Assembly (NCBI RefSeq): GCF_001661595.2
Contig: NZ_LYPF02000018.1
Coordinates: forward strand, 62,001-126,000
DNA: 64,000 bases
Source of the DNA: Crocinitomix algicola
GTDB taxonomy: Bacteria > Bacteroidota > Bacteroidia > Flavobacteriales_D > Crocinitomicaceae
Direction: 5' to 3'
The notes under the pieces were generated by a model. It was not told the origin of the DNA. It did not search any database and saw only the letters and a list, made by a program, of their open reading frames with translations. The translations under genes and the position numbers were made by a program. Positions 15,805 through 24,818 of this stretch are shown here, one piece after another; the stretch's first letter is position 1; each line of letters opens with the position of its first letter.

Positions 15805-16725
15805 CTATTGATTAACTTTTTGAACTTTAATCGTTTGCTCTGAATACGATGAAATTACCCTTACCAGGTATAAGCCTGATTCATTTTCGCTTAAATCAAG
15901 TTCAAAATTATGCTCACCACTGTCTAGCATCCCTTCGAACAAAGTTTGAATTTGGCGACCATTCATATCATAAACTTGAACTTGATAATACCCTCGATTC
16001 ACAATTTCAAAAACTACATTCGTTATACTTTCTACAGGATTTGGAAAAACTTTAAGATCAATTTCCATTATAGGTTCTTCAGTGTTCGGTTCCTCTTTCA
16101 AAGTATCCTCCAAATAGGCCATATATGTAGGTTGCTCAACTACTAAAGCCCCTGACAAGATCATCTGTGGTACACCTCCCAATTCTGATGGGCCAATTAA
16201 CGATTCTGTCAGAATAACTGTGTCTCCAAGCAACTCACTTTCTTCAGCTATGCACTCCACCTCTCCGGCTAATTCAGTTTTTCCCAAAACGGGAATGTCT
16301 ACAAAATCAATAAGATCAAATTCTTCTCTGTCATGAATCGAATTAATATATTGCGGTCGTTCACTCGGCCCTTTTGCCAATTGAATGGTAAAACTTTCTA
16401 TAATTTGACGATCAGACTCATTTGCACAACTGAATAAACCTATTCCAAAAACCAAAATTAAAGCAAATAAAAACTTAGATCTAAATGTTTTTTTACGGTT
16501 TGATTTCCATTGAACAAACTCACGATTAAGCTGATTTAGCTGAGCCGTTTTAAATTGACCACAAATGTGTTTTCCTTTACTGTTCAAAAGAATTTTATTG
16601 ACCGCTGCATTCGACATTTTTCGAAAATCGTAAGTATCGATTTTACATTTTGCACAAAATGCTCCTCTTTCAGTTGGCGTCATTTTGTTAAAATCTTCAT
16701 TACATGGCGATGGAATTGAAATCAT
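15805..16725 (-). CDS. Four-Cys domain, transmembrane segment and T9SS type A sorting domain protein
   Basis: A 306-residue protein of unusual build. Residues 1-60 hold Cys8, Cys24, Cys27 and Cys55 in a compact domain (PCNEDFNKM, FCAKCKIDTYDF, HICGQF) that recurs, as I recall, at the N-terminus of Bacteroidota membrane-anchored proteins. Residues about 84-102 form a hydrophobic helix ending GLFSC, which looks like a lipobox. A linker rich in Glu and Pro follows. The last 80 residues are a T9SS sorting domain with VFPNPVE, VYDMNGRQI and SGLYLVRV. No ordinary cleavable signal peptide is present. The 15-bp palindrome TTCCC-AAAAC-GGGAA lies in this gene at 16281. Function unknown. Confidence 0.65.
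   Translation of the reverse strand: MISIPSPCNEDFNKMTPTERGAFCAKCKIDTYDFRKMSNAAVNKILLNSKGKHICGQFKTAQLNQLNREFVQWKSNRKKTFRSKFLFALILVFGIGLFSCANESDRQIIESFTIQLAKGPSERPQYINSIHDREEFDLIDFVDIPVLGKTELAGEVECIAEESELLGDTVILTESLIGPSELGGVPQMILSGALVVEQPTYMAYLEDTLKEEPNTEEPIMEIDLKVFPNPVESITNVVFEIVNRGYYQVQVYDMNGRQIQTLFEGMLDSGEHNFELDLSENESGLYLVRVISSYSEQTIKVQKVNQ
16281..16295. repeat. Third exact copy of the TTCCC-AAAAC-GGGAA palindrome
   Basis: The 15 bases are identical to 7661-7675 in the polysaccharide operon. Here they lie within the coding sequence of the T9SS-tail protein, and the ATTGnGACAA block does not follow on either strand. It could be a protein-binding site or chance. Confidence 0.5.
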
Positions 16726-16822
16726 AATTCAAGTTTTTAATTCATACAATTAATGCTTCTCCCGGTTCATTTTATTTTAGAGATGCTTAACTTTCTTTCA
16801 TTCCATAAACCCATAAATTTCT

Positions 16823-16830
16823 TAAATTCG
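16823..16830 (+). promoter_or_regulatory. Candidate -7 element (TAAATTCG) for the PAP2 gene
   Basis: A one-base variant of TAnnTTTG that ends 5 bases before the ATG at 16836. If functional, the transcript would be leaderless or nearly so. No -33 TTG is apparent. Confidence 0.25.
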
Positions 16831-16835
16831 CCTTT

Positions 16836-17429
16836 ATGCTAGAGAAATTAGAAGGAATAGATCAATCCCTATTTTTATACTTGAACAGCTTACGTGCTGA
16901 TTGGCTCGACCCTGTCATGTGGTATTTTAGTTCGATAGGCTTAATGATTCCTGTATTTGCCTATATTCTATTCTATTCTTACAAAAAAAAAGGCTGGCCT
17001 TTTATGTTAATGATTCTATTAGGACTTGGATTTTGCATACTTCTATCTGACCGAATTTCAGTGGAATTGTTTAAAGAGGTTTTCCAAAGGTACCGTCCCA
17101 CACACAATGGTGAGATTGGAGAATTAGTACAAACCGTTATTAAACCTAATGGTGAAGAATATAGAGGAGGATTATTTAGTTTCGTTTCTTCTCATGCTAC
17201 CAACACTGCTTCCTTGGCAGTTTTTACATTTTTACATTTACGTCAATTCTCAAAGTACTGGGTATTCATTTTTATTTGGATGCTTCTTGTATCCTACACA
17301 CGTATTTATTTAGGGGTTCATTATCCTGCTGATATCATTGGAGGTATGATTTTAGGAGGAAGTATCGGAGCTTTCTTATACTGGATCTCACTAAGAGTCA
17401 ACCTTTTTAAATGGAAAAATAATGAGTGA
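16836..17429 (+). CDS. PAP2-family membrane phosphatase
   Basis: A 197-residue integral membrane phosphatase with about five or six hydrophobic segments. The three PAP2 motifs are present: KEVFQRYRP (about residues 80-88), VSSHATN (about 118; SSH in place of the usual PSGH) and YTRIYLGVHYPAD (about 153). Likely substrates are undecaprenyl pyrophosphate or phosphatidylglycerol phosphate at the outer face of the inner membrane. It overlaps crcB by 8 bp, so the two are probably translated together. Confidence 0.85.
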   Translation: MLEKLEGIDQSLFLYLNSLRADWLDPVMWYFSSIGLMIPVFAYILFYSYKKKGWPFMLMILLGLGFCILLSDRISVELFKEVFQRYRPTHNGEIGELVQTVIKPNGEEYRGGLFSFVSSHATNTASLAVFTFLHLRQFSKYWVFIFIWMLLVSYTRIYLGVHYPADIIGGMILGGSIGAFLYWISLRVNLFKWKNNE

Positions 17430-17793
17430 TTTAACGGCGTTTCTATTCGTGTTTTTAGGTGGAGGGCTTGGAAGTGTAAGTCGTCATGGAGTTGGGAAAT
17501 TAGCACTCAACTTATTTGAACATTCAAAATTTCCCGTAGGCACATTCATTGCCAACACATTAGCATGTTTTATCTTGGGATTAACACTCTATTTTTTCAA
17601 AGAAAGACTTTTAGAAAATGATTGGTTAAAATACCTTGTGGTTATTGGTTTCTGTGGGGGTTTTTCTACTTTCTCTACGTTTAGTATTGAGACTTTCAAA
17701 TTGTTTCAGGAAGGGTTTTATTGGATTGCACTACTAAATATTGCTGTTAGTATCGGTTTAGGAATAAGTGTTTTATGGCTGATGTTAAGGTAA
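17422..17793 (+). CDS. crcB: Fluoride channel CrcB/Fluc
   Basis: A 123-residue small membrane protein with four transmembrane segments. It shows the family motifs GGGLGSVSRHGVG near the N-terminus, FPVGTFIANTLACFILG (about residues 33-49, with the pore Asn) and GFCGGFSTFSTFSIE (about 75-89, with the Na+ and fluoride-binding Phe/Ser/Thr track). Fluc proteins work as antiparallel dimers that export fluoride. The gene overlaps the PAP2 gene by 8 bp, leaving no room for a fluoride riboswitch directly upstream. Confidence 0.93.
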   Translation: MSDLTAFLFVFLGGGLGSVSRHGVGKLALNLFEHSKFPVGTFIANTLACFILGLTLYFFKERLLENDWLKYLVVIGFCGGFSTFSTFSIETFKLFQEGFYWIALLNIAVSIGLGISVLWLMLR

Positions 17794-17796
17794 AAT

Positions 17797-17940
17797 CTAG
17801 CCACAACCACAATCATCACTTCCACAAGACTTTTCAGAATTACCAACTAATTTCTTTTTGAAATACTTCTTATACATTCGCAATCCTAAGAAGGTTGTTG
17901 CACCGAAAAAAAGCAAATAAACAATTATTTCTTGCGTCAT
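17797..17940 (-). CDS. FeoB-associated Cys-rich membrane protein
   Basis: A 47-residue protein. Its N-terminal half is a single hydrophobic helix (EIIVYLLFFGATTFLGL), followed by a Lys-rich cytoplasmic stretch and a C-terminal tail CGSDDCGCG with three Cys. This matches the small FeoB-associated Cys-rich proteins (FeoC-like position) found after feoB in Bacteroidota. The ATG at 17938-17940 lies 11 bp after the feoB stop, so it is the third gene of feoA-feoB-this. The Cys tail may bind Fe or respond to redox. It converges on crcB with a 3-bp gap. Confidence 0.8.
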   Translation of the reverse strand: MTQEIIVYLLFFGATTFLGLRMYKKYFKKKLVGNSEKSCGSDDCGCG

Positions 17941-17951
17941 ATGCTAAAATT

Positions 17952-20030
17952 CTATTTTAATAACTGAAAGGCTATTAATGCCATAAAATAAGCTAATAAC
18001 GTCATATAACCAAATTGAAGCAAGGTCCATTTTAACGATTTGGTTTCTTTATAAGTCACTGCTACTGTGCTCATACATTGTAAAGAAAAAGCATAGAACA
18101 ATAACAGTGAAATACAAGTTGCAAAACTAAATGCCGGTAAACCTGTTTTTGGATTAATTTCTGCTTTCAAACGATCTCTAATTGGTAAAATTTCTTCGGA
18201 TCCTACTGAATAAATAACTGATATCGTTCCAACAAAAACTTCACGTGCTGCCAAAGAAGAAATAAGTGCGATCCCAATCTTCCAATCGTATCCTAAAGGT
18301 GCAATAGCTGGTTCAATTGCTTTGCCAATTGTTCCTAAATAAGAATTTTCTTGCTCGTATGACGCAATTTTATTTTCAAGCTCTTCCTCTGACAGTTCCG
18401 GGTAATTTTCAGTAACTATAGATTCAGCATTTTTAAAATCTTCTCCTCCATTTGTAACTAACACAAATAAAACAATTGTTGTTGCAACTATAATCTTACC
18501 AGCATTCCAAATAAATGATTTAACATTGGTCCACATACTTATGAGTACATTTTTAATACCAGGAGTTAAATATTCAGGCATCTCCATTAAAAGGTAGCTT
18601 TTATAAGTAGGCTTCATGATATTTTTTAGAATGAATGCGACAATAAATGTCATTAAAACACCCAATAAATACATCGCCATTAAGGCTAGTCCCTGTTGAT
18701 TAAATATGCCAATATCCTTATCCGGAACGATTAGCGCAATCAGTAAAACATAAACTGGTATTCGGGCCGAACAGGTTAACAGTGGTGTAACAAGTATTGT
18801 AATTAAACGTTCCCGACTATTTTCAATGGTACGTGCGGACATTATAGCAGGAATAGCACAAGCCATTCCGGATATTAATGGGACAATACTTTTTCCACTC
18901 ATTCCAAATCCCTGCATCAGTCGATCAGTGAGGTATACAATTCTTGACATATAACCACTTTCTTCTAGGATCGAGAAAAAGAAAAACAAAATTGATATTT
19001 GTGGTATAAAAATGACCACACCTCCAATACCGGGAACCAAACCTTCGGTTACCAATCTTGACAAATAACCTTCAGGTAGTAACGCTGTAAGCGAAACTTG
19101 AATTTGTTCAAATAGGCTTTCAATCCATCCCATTGGATAGTCTGCTATCCAAAAAATAGATTGAAAAATTAAAAAGATAATTGCTAAGAAAATTAAATAT
19201 CCAAAAACAGGATGTAATAAAATACGATCAATACGTGATGTAAAATCGGTTGCTTTAGCTTTATCAATCGTTAAAACATCATTCAAATATGATTTAATGT
19301 GTTTATAGCGTAAAATGGATGCATTTTTCTTCCACGACCGAACATTGAGATTATTTCCTTCTATAAATGCATCTTTATGAGACTTATCAGCTTCTAATGA
19401 AACATCTGTTAATCGTAAAAAATTAATGTATAAATTTTTTTCCGCTCTAACATCAGCGAACTTTTTTAAGTACTCTTGATCTTCCTGTTGAATATACAAT
19501 TGAGGACGTTCGCTTATTTTCAAGGGTTGATTGAGATAAGAAAACAACTCATCGAAACCCTCTCCCGATTTAGCACTAATTTGAACAACTGGAACATCTA
19601 ATTTTGCTTTCAATTGTTCGATATCAACAAACACCCCTCTTTTGGCGCCAACATCCACCATATTAACAGCAACAACCATAGGAATATTTAAATCCCTTAT
19701 TTGCTCATAGAGATATAAATTTCGTTTTAAGTTAAGAGCGGAAAGCATTAAGACTATCTTATCCGGAAAATCATTTGATTGTTGATTCATAAGGTATTTC
19801 ACCACCAACTCTTCATCTTTAGACGTAGGATAAAGCGAATTAATACCCGGTAAATCAGTTACAACATATTTTTTATTCGATCGAATAAACTCTCCCTTTT
19901 TTTTGTCGACCGTAACACCCGGATAATTCCCAGTATGTTGTTTTAAGCCACAAAGTTTATTAAAAAGGGTAGTCTTACCTAAGTTGGGATTTCCAACTAA
20001 TGCTATTTTCAAGGGTTCTTGTTTAATCAT
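17952..20030 (-). CDS. feoB: Ferrous iron transporter FeoB
   Basis: A 692-residue inner-membrane Fe(II) transporter. The N-terminal GTPase domain carries G1 GNPNLGKTT (14-22), G3 DLPG (about 58) and G4 VNMVD (about 122). A helical linker region follows, with cytosolic segments up to about 260. The C-terminal membrane domain has two Gate regions, with conserved Cys in ISGMACAIPAIMSAR (about 390) and TPLLTCSARIPVYVLL (about 419). The start overlaps the feoA stop in ATGA, so translation is coupled. Fur-type control is expected in this family, but no Fur box was established here. Confidence 0.95.
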   Translation of the reverse strand: MIKQEPLKIALVGNPNLGKTTLFNKLCGLKQHTGNYPGVTVDKKKGEFIRSNKKYVVTDLPGINSLYPTSKDEELVVKYLMNQQSNDFPDKIVLMLSALNLKRNLYLYEQIRDLNIPMVVAVNMVDVGAKRGVFVDIEQLKAKLDVPVVQISAKSGEGFDELFSYLNQPLKISERPQLYIQQEDQEYLKKFADVRAEKNLYINFLRLTDVSLEADKSHKDAFIEGNNLNVRSWKKNASILRYKHIKSYLNDVLTIDKAKATDFTSRIDRILLHPVFGYLIFLAIIFLIFQSIFWIADYPMGWIESLFEQIQVSLTALLPEGYLSRLVTEGLVPGIGGVVIFIPQISILFFFFSILEESGYMSRIVYLTDRLMQGFGMSGKSIVPLISGMACAIPAIMSARTIENSRERLITILVTPLLTCSARIPVYVLLIALIVPDKDIGIFNQQGLALMAMYLLGVLMTFIVAFILKNIMKPTYKSYLLMEMPEYLTPGIKNVLISMWTNVKSFIWNAGKIIVATTIVLFVLVTNGGEDFKNAESIVTENYPELSEEELENKIASYEQENSYLGTIGKAIEPAIAPLGYDWKIGIALISSLAAREVFVGTISVIYSVGSEEILPIRDRLKAEINPKTGLPAFSFATCISLLLFYAFSLQCMSTVAVTYKETKSLKWTLLQFGYMTLLAYFMALIAFQLLK

Positions 20031-20242
20031 TCTACAATGATAAAAGCCGCTTCTTTTCTCCTTAAGGCGATTCGATTATTATCGATTTCAATAAAAATCG
20101 GTCCTTTAAACGGCGCTTTATTTAAGATAGCGAATTGCGCTCCAGGAATCACTCCGAATTCAATTAATTTAGCTGATAAATGATGTTCCAAAACTTCTTT
20201 GATTACACCAAATTCATTACTCTTTAAATCACTTAAACGCAT
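20027..20242 (-). CDS. feoA: Ferrous iron transport protein FeoA
   Basis: A 71-residue SH3-like protein, shorter than the usual 75-80, that assists FeoB in the cytoplasm. Features include LIEFGVIPGAQFAILNKAPF and the terminal IALRRKEAAFIIVE strand, matching the FeoA pattern (L-x-x-x-G-x-x-P-G-x-x). It overlaps feoB by 4 bp. A TATATTTG element lies 18-25 bases upstream of the ATG. Confidence 0.9.
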   Translation of the reverse strand: MRLSDLKSNEFGVIKEVLEHHLSAKLIEFGVIPGAQFAILNKAPFKGPIFIEIDNNRIALRRKEAAFIIVE

Positions 20243-20259
20243 TCACTTTTTATTTAGAA

Positions 20260-20267
20260 CAAATATA
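20260..20267 (-). promoter_or_regulatory. Candidate -7 element (TATATTTG) for feoAB
   Basis: On the minus strand it reads TATATTTG, matching TAnnTTTG, 17 bases before the feoA ATG. No -33 TTG is seen within the usual distance. Confidence 0.4.
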
Positions 20268-20342
20268 AATAATTCCCTGATGTTAATTTAGCGTTACCAA
20301 TTATGTTTTGTTAAACTTGATGGTGAATACCATAAAAAGGGT

Positions 20343-20377
20343 ATAAAAAAATCCCGTTAATAATTACTTAACGGGAT
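20343..20377 (-). terminator. Rho-independent terminator after eno
   Basis: ATCCCGTTAA (20351-20360) pairs with TTAACGGGAT (20368-20377), a perfect 10-bp stem with a 7-base loop. On the minus strand the stem is followed by a run of U (plus-strand A at 20345-20351). It lies 27 bp after the eno stop. Confidence 0.85.
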
Positions 20378-20403
20378 CTAATAAATTTTAAGCAAAAGTT
20401 TTG

Positions 20404-21693
<1,290 letters not shown>

Positions 21694-21720
21694 TTAGTTT
21701 GCCCAATCCTTAAAGGCGAA

Positions 21721-22809
21721 TTAATTCATATTTTTCACAAATTGGTCGAATAAATATCTAGAGTCGTGTGGACCAGCAGAAGCTTCGGGATGATATTGAA
21801 CAGAAAACACTTTTTTCCCTTTTAAGCGAATACCTGCAACCGACTCATCATTTAAATGAATATGTGTTAGCTCAACATTTTCACTTTTTTCTACAGACTC
21901 TTTTGAAACCACGAAACCGTGATTTTGTGAAGTAACCTCACCTTTACCCGTAATCAAGTTTTTAATTGGATGGTTAATTCCTCGATGACCATTATGCATC
22001 TTTTCCGTTGTTAAGCCTTGACTTAACGCCAACAACTGATGACCGAGACAAATTCCAAAAATTGGTAAATCACTTTCAACCATTTCTTTGATATTTTCTC
22101 TAACGTTTGGCATTGCTGCTGGATCACCTGGTCCATTTGACAACATAATTCCATCAGGGTTAAACGATTTTAAATCTTCCAAAGTAGCAGTAGAGGGAAA
22201 CACTTTTACTTGACATCCTCTTTCAACTAAACATCTTACGATATTCTTTTTCACACCCAAATCCAAAAGCGAAACTTTTTTTGCTGCGTTGTCATCTCCA
22301 ACGATATAAGGTGTTTTAGTACTTACCTCAGATGACAATTCCAACCCTTCCATAGAAGGTACTTTTGCTAATTTGGCTTTTAGGCTATCAATATTTAAAT
22401 CTTCACTTGAAATAATGGCATTCATAGCTCCTTTGTTACGCACATGACGCACTAAGGCTCTAGTATCAACATCTGCAATTCCAACCACGCCATCATTCTC
22501 CATAAAATTTTGGAGTGAATCAGTACCGGAAACTCTTGAATACATCGAAGAGAATTTTTTCGTCACTAAACCTGAAATTTTAATTGAGTCCGATTCAACT
22601 TCTTCCTCGTGCACACCATAATTTCCTATATGTGCCGTTGTCATTATTAAAATTTGCTTTAAATAAGAAGGGTCAGTGAAAACCTCTTGATAACCTGTCA
22701 TTCCCGTGTTAAAGGCAATTTCTCCGGTTGTTGTTCCAATTTTTCCAATTCCACGGCCATGAAAAACCGTTCCATCTTCTAATAAAATTACTGCTGGATG
22801 TTGCTCCAT
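21721..22809 (-). CDS. carA: Carbamoyl-phosphate synthase small (glutaminase) subunit
   Basis: A 362-residue subunit that hydrolyses glutamine and passes ammonia to CarB for arginine and pyrimidine synthesis. The N-terminal CPSase_sm domain includes GEIAFNTGMTGYQEVFTDPS (about 29-48). The class I amidotransferase domain has the oxyanion SNGPGDPA (about 223), nucleophile Cys in FGICLGHQLLA (about 250) and the catalytic His-Glu in QYHPEASAGPHDS (about 340). CarB is not in the window. It follows the ribosomal cluster, with its own candidate promoter at 22865-22891 and a terminator-like hairpin at 22991. Confidence 0.95.
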   Translation of the reverse strand: MEQHPAVILLEDGTVFHGRGIGKIGTTTGEIAFNTGMTGYQEVFTDPSYLKQILIMTTAHIGNYGVHEEEVESDSIKISGLVTKKFSSMYSRVSGTDSLQNFMENDGVVGIADVDTRALVRHVRNKGAMNAIISSEDLNIDSLKAKLAKVPSMEGLELSSEVSTKTPYIVGDDNAAKKVSLLDLGVKKNIVRCLVERGCQVKVFPSTATLEDLKSFNPDGIMLSNGPGDPAAMPNVRENIKEMVESDLPIFGICLGHQLLALSQGLTTEKMHNGHRGINHPIKNLITGKGEVTSQNHGFVVSKESVEKSENVELTHIHLNDESVAGIRLKGKKVFSVQYHPEASAGPHDSRYLFDQFVKNMN

Positions 22810-22864
22810 TTTTTATTTTTTAATTCGATTTCAAACTCGAATGCGAAATCTGGTTATTGGAATG

Positions 22865-22891
22865 CAAATTTAAGATATATAAAAAGATCAA
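22865..22891 (-). promoter_or_regulatory. Candidate promoter of carA-eno
   Basis: On the minus strand, TTG (22891-22889) is followed after 16 bp by TAAATTTG (22872-22865), close to the Bacteroidota TTG/TAnnTTTG pattern. The predicted start site near 22858 gives a leader of about 50 nt to the carA ATG. Confidence 0.45.
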
Positions 22892-22985
22892 ACTAGGAAT
22901 GTGCAAAATTTCTTAATAAGATTCCTAAAAAGTCTTTCCAATTCTTGTTAATAATCACTTATTACCATTTTATACAACAGCAAAA

Positions 22986-23020
22986 ACGAAAAAAAGGGAA
23001 ACCAAATAGTTTCCCTTTTT
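22986..23020 (-). terminator. Terminator after rplQ
   Basis: AAAAAGGGAAA (22991-23001) and TTTCCCTTTTT (23010-23020) form a perfect 11-bp stem with an 8-base loop. On the minus strand it ends in a U-rich run. It lies 23 bp downstream of the rplQ stop and marks the end of the ribosomal operon. Confidence 0.8.
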
Positions 23021-23042
23021 AACATAATGTGAAAAGTCGATC

Positions 23043-23507
23043 TTACTCTTCTTCTTTTTTTGCTTCTGTTTCTTTTGCAGCACCAGCAGCTTTTCCACCT
23101 CTTCGAGATCTTCTTGTTGTTTTCTTTTTAGTTTCAGTTCCATAGATCTCATTGAAATCAACTAGCTCTATTAAACACATTTCAGCGTTATCACCTAAAC
23201 GTTTTCCTGTACGGATGATACGAGTATATCCTCCTGGACGGTCAGCCACTTTTGGAGCTACTTCTCTAAACAATTCAGTTACTGAATACTTATTACGTAA
23301 AGCACGGAACACAATTCTTCTTGAATGTGTAGAATCCGTTTTCGATTTCGTAATTAACGGTTCAACAAAACCTCTTAAAGCCTTTGCTTTTGCAACTGTA
23401 GTAGTAATTCTTTTGTGCTCGATTAAAGAACAAGCCATATTTGATAACATTGCTTTTCTGTGAGCAGTTTTTCTACCTAAATGGTTGAATTTTTTTCCGT
23501 GTCTCAT
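23043..23507 (-). CDS. rplQ: 50S ribosomal protein L17
   Basis: A 154-residue L17. It begins [20 protein letters not shown], the family's hallmark start, and contains the helix [20 protein letters not shown]. Bacterial L17 has about 120-130 residues; here the last 30 form a Lys/Arg/Ala/Glu-rich tail ([14 protein letters not shown] and onward), as is common in Bacteroidota. L17 sits near the polypeptide exit tunnel. It is separated from rpoA by a 192-bp gap containing two inverted repeats, the widest gap in this operon. Confidence 0.95.
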   Translation of the reverse strand: MRHGKKFNHLGRKTAHRKAMLSNMACSLIEHKRITTTVAKAKALRGFVEPLITKSKTDSTHSRRIVFRALRNKYSVTELFREVAPKVADRPGGYTRIIRTGKRLGDNAEMCLIELVDFNEIYGTETKKKTTRRSRRGGKAAGAAKETEAKKEEE

Positions 23508-23520
23508 TTCTCTTTATTTT

Positions 23521-23548
23521 CATCTAAACCTCTTTTAGTATTTAGATG
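23521..23548 (-). promoter_or_regulatory. Inverted repeat just upstream of rplQ
   Basis: CATCTAAA (23521-23528) and TTTAGATG (23541-23548) form a perfect 8-bp stem with a 12-base loop, 14 bases before the rplQ ATG. A hairpin this close to the start could affect ribosome access. Confidence 0.4.
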
Positions 23549-23612
23549 TTGTTTAACTTAAACTTTACCTTACTTTTAGTTTTAATTCCCTCACAAGGAT
23601 TTTGGGAAATAG

Positions 23613-23645
23613 AAAGTACACGTTGACAAAATCTTCGTGTACTTT
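23613..23645 (-). promoter_or_regulatory. Perfect 10-bp inverted repeat in the rpoA-rplQ gap
   Basis: AAAGTACACG (23613-23622) and CGTGTACTTT (23636-23645) pair perfectly around a 13-base loop. No U-tract follows on the transcribed strand, so this is not a standard terminator. It may be a leader structure or an RNA-processing or protein-binding site for rplQ expression. Confidence 0.5.
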
Positions 23646-23699
23646 AAATTATTTCGAATTAGTTCTCAAAGCTCACCTGTGTGATACTTAAACCAATTT

Positions 23700-24692
23700 T
23701 TACTCTTTATCCAATTTATATTTTGAAACATTCATTCCAAAAGCTAAACCTTTTGCTTCAACTAAATCTTCCAACTCAGTCAAAGATTTTTTACCAAAGT
23801 TTCTAAATTTCAATAAATCATTTTTGTTGTAAGAAACTAAATCACCAAGCGTTTCAACATCTGCAGCTTTTAAACAGTTAAGCGCTCTTACAGACAAATC
23901 TAAATCTACCAACTTAGACTTTAATAATTGACGCATGTGTAAAGAAGTCTCATCAAACTCTTCAGTCTCTGATTTAATCTCCGTATCTAAAGTAATTCTC
24001 TCATCAGAGAACAACATGAAGTGGTGAATTAAAATCTTTGCCGCCTCTTGCAACGCATCTTTTGGTGTAATTGAACCATCTGACTGAATATCGAAAACCA
24101 ATTTTTCGTAATCTGTCTTTTGTTCTACACGATAATTCTCAATTGAATATTTTACATTCTTGATTGGCGTAAAAATTGAATCTACCGCAATGGTTCCAAA
24201 TGCAGCACCAGAATTTTTATTTTCCTCCGCTGGTAAATAACCACGACCTTTTACGATTTCAATTTCCATATTAAACTTAACACCTGGTTCCATTTTACAA
24301 ATTACCAAATCCGGGTTTAATACTTGGAAAGCAGTTGTAAATTTCCCGATATCTCCTGCAGTTAAAGCTTCTTGACCTGAAACGGAAACTATTACTTTTT
24401 CAGAATCAGTTCCTTCAATCTGTTGTTTGAAGCGAACTTGTTTTAAGTTCAATATAATTTCTGTCACGTCATCTACAACACCTTTAATTGTTGAAAATTC
24501 GTGATCTACGCCTTCAATCTTCACAGATGAGATAGCGAAACCTTCTAAAGAAGAAAGTAAAATTCTTCTAAGTGCATTACCAATTGTTACACCGTATCCT
24601 GGTTCCAATGGTCTGAATTCGAATTGACCACGAAAGTCATCCGATTCAATCATAATTACCTTATCCGGTTTCTGAAAATCTAGAATAGCCAT
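23700..24692 (-). CDS. rpoA: RNA polymerase alpha subunit
   Basis: A 330-residue alpha subunit. The N-terminal assembly domain (1 to about 230) contains [21 protein letters not shown] split over residues 26-46 and the block [10 protein letters not shown]. The C-terminal DNA/activator-binding domain (about 250-325) has the HhH-like [17 protein letters not shown] and [11 protein letters not shown]-type segment ([15 protein letters not shown]). It lies 126 bp after rpsD, a gap carrying a long inverted repeat. Confidence 0.97.
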   Translation of the reverse strand: MAILDFQKPDKVIMIESDDFRGQFEFRPLEPGYGVTIGNALRRILLSSLEGFAISSVKIEGVDHEFSTIKGVVDDVTEIILNLKQVRFKQQIEGTDSEKVIVSVSGQEALTAGDIGKFTTAFQVLNPDLVICKMEPGVKFNMEIEIVKGRGYLPAEENKNSGAAFGTIAVDSIFTPIKNVKYSIENYRVEQKTDYEKLVFDIQSDGSITPKDALQEAAKILIHHFMLFSDERITLDTEIKSETEEFDETSLHMRQLLKSKLVDLDLSVRALNCLKAADVETLGDLVSYNKNDLLKFRNFGKKSLTELEDLVEAKGLAFGMNVSKYKLDKE

Positions 24693-24709
24693 GTTTTATC
24701 TTCGTTTTA

Positions 24710-24779
24710 ATTGCGTTTTAGTTGCGCGGTTAATCCGTTTGAAGATTATACCGATCAACCCTTTCTGCTAAAACGCAAT
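24710..24779 (-). promoter_or_regulatory. Long structured leader between rpsD and rpoA
   Basis: ATTGCGTTTTAG (24710-24721) and CTAAAACGCAAT (24768-24779) form a perfect 12-bp stem. Inside it, GGTTAATC (24728-24735) and GATCAACC (24753-24760) pair fully on the minus-strand RNA with one G-U. The result is a two-storey structure in the 5' region of rpoA. There is no U-tract, so it is more likely regulatory or a processing site than a terminator. Confidence 0.55.
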
Positions 24780-24797
24780 GATTAATTTAATCTAATG

Positions 24798-24812
24798 CTC
24801 TTTTATAAAGAG
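24798..24812 (-). promoter_or_regulatory. Short hairpin after rpsD
   Basis: CTCTTT and AAAGAG (24798-24812) form a 6-bp stem with a 3-base loop, 6 bases after the rpsD stop. It lacks a U-run on the minus strand. It may mark an RNA 3' end or processing site. Confidence 0.3.
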
Positions 24813-24818
24813 GCTTTA

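Noticed and set aside
17300-17421. Fluoride riboswitch for crcB
   Set aside because: crcB overlaps the PAP2 gene by 8 bp and no separate leader exists.
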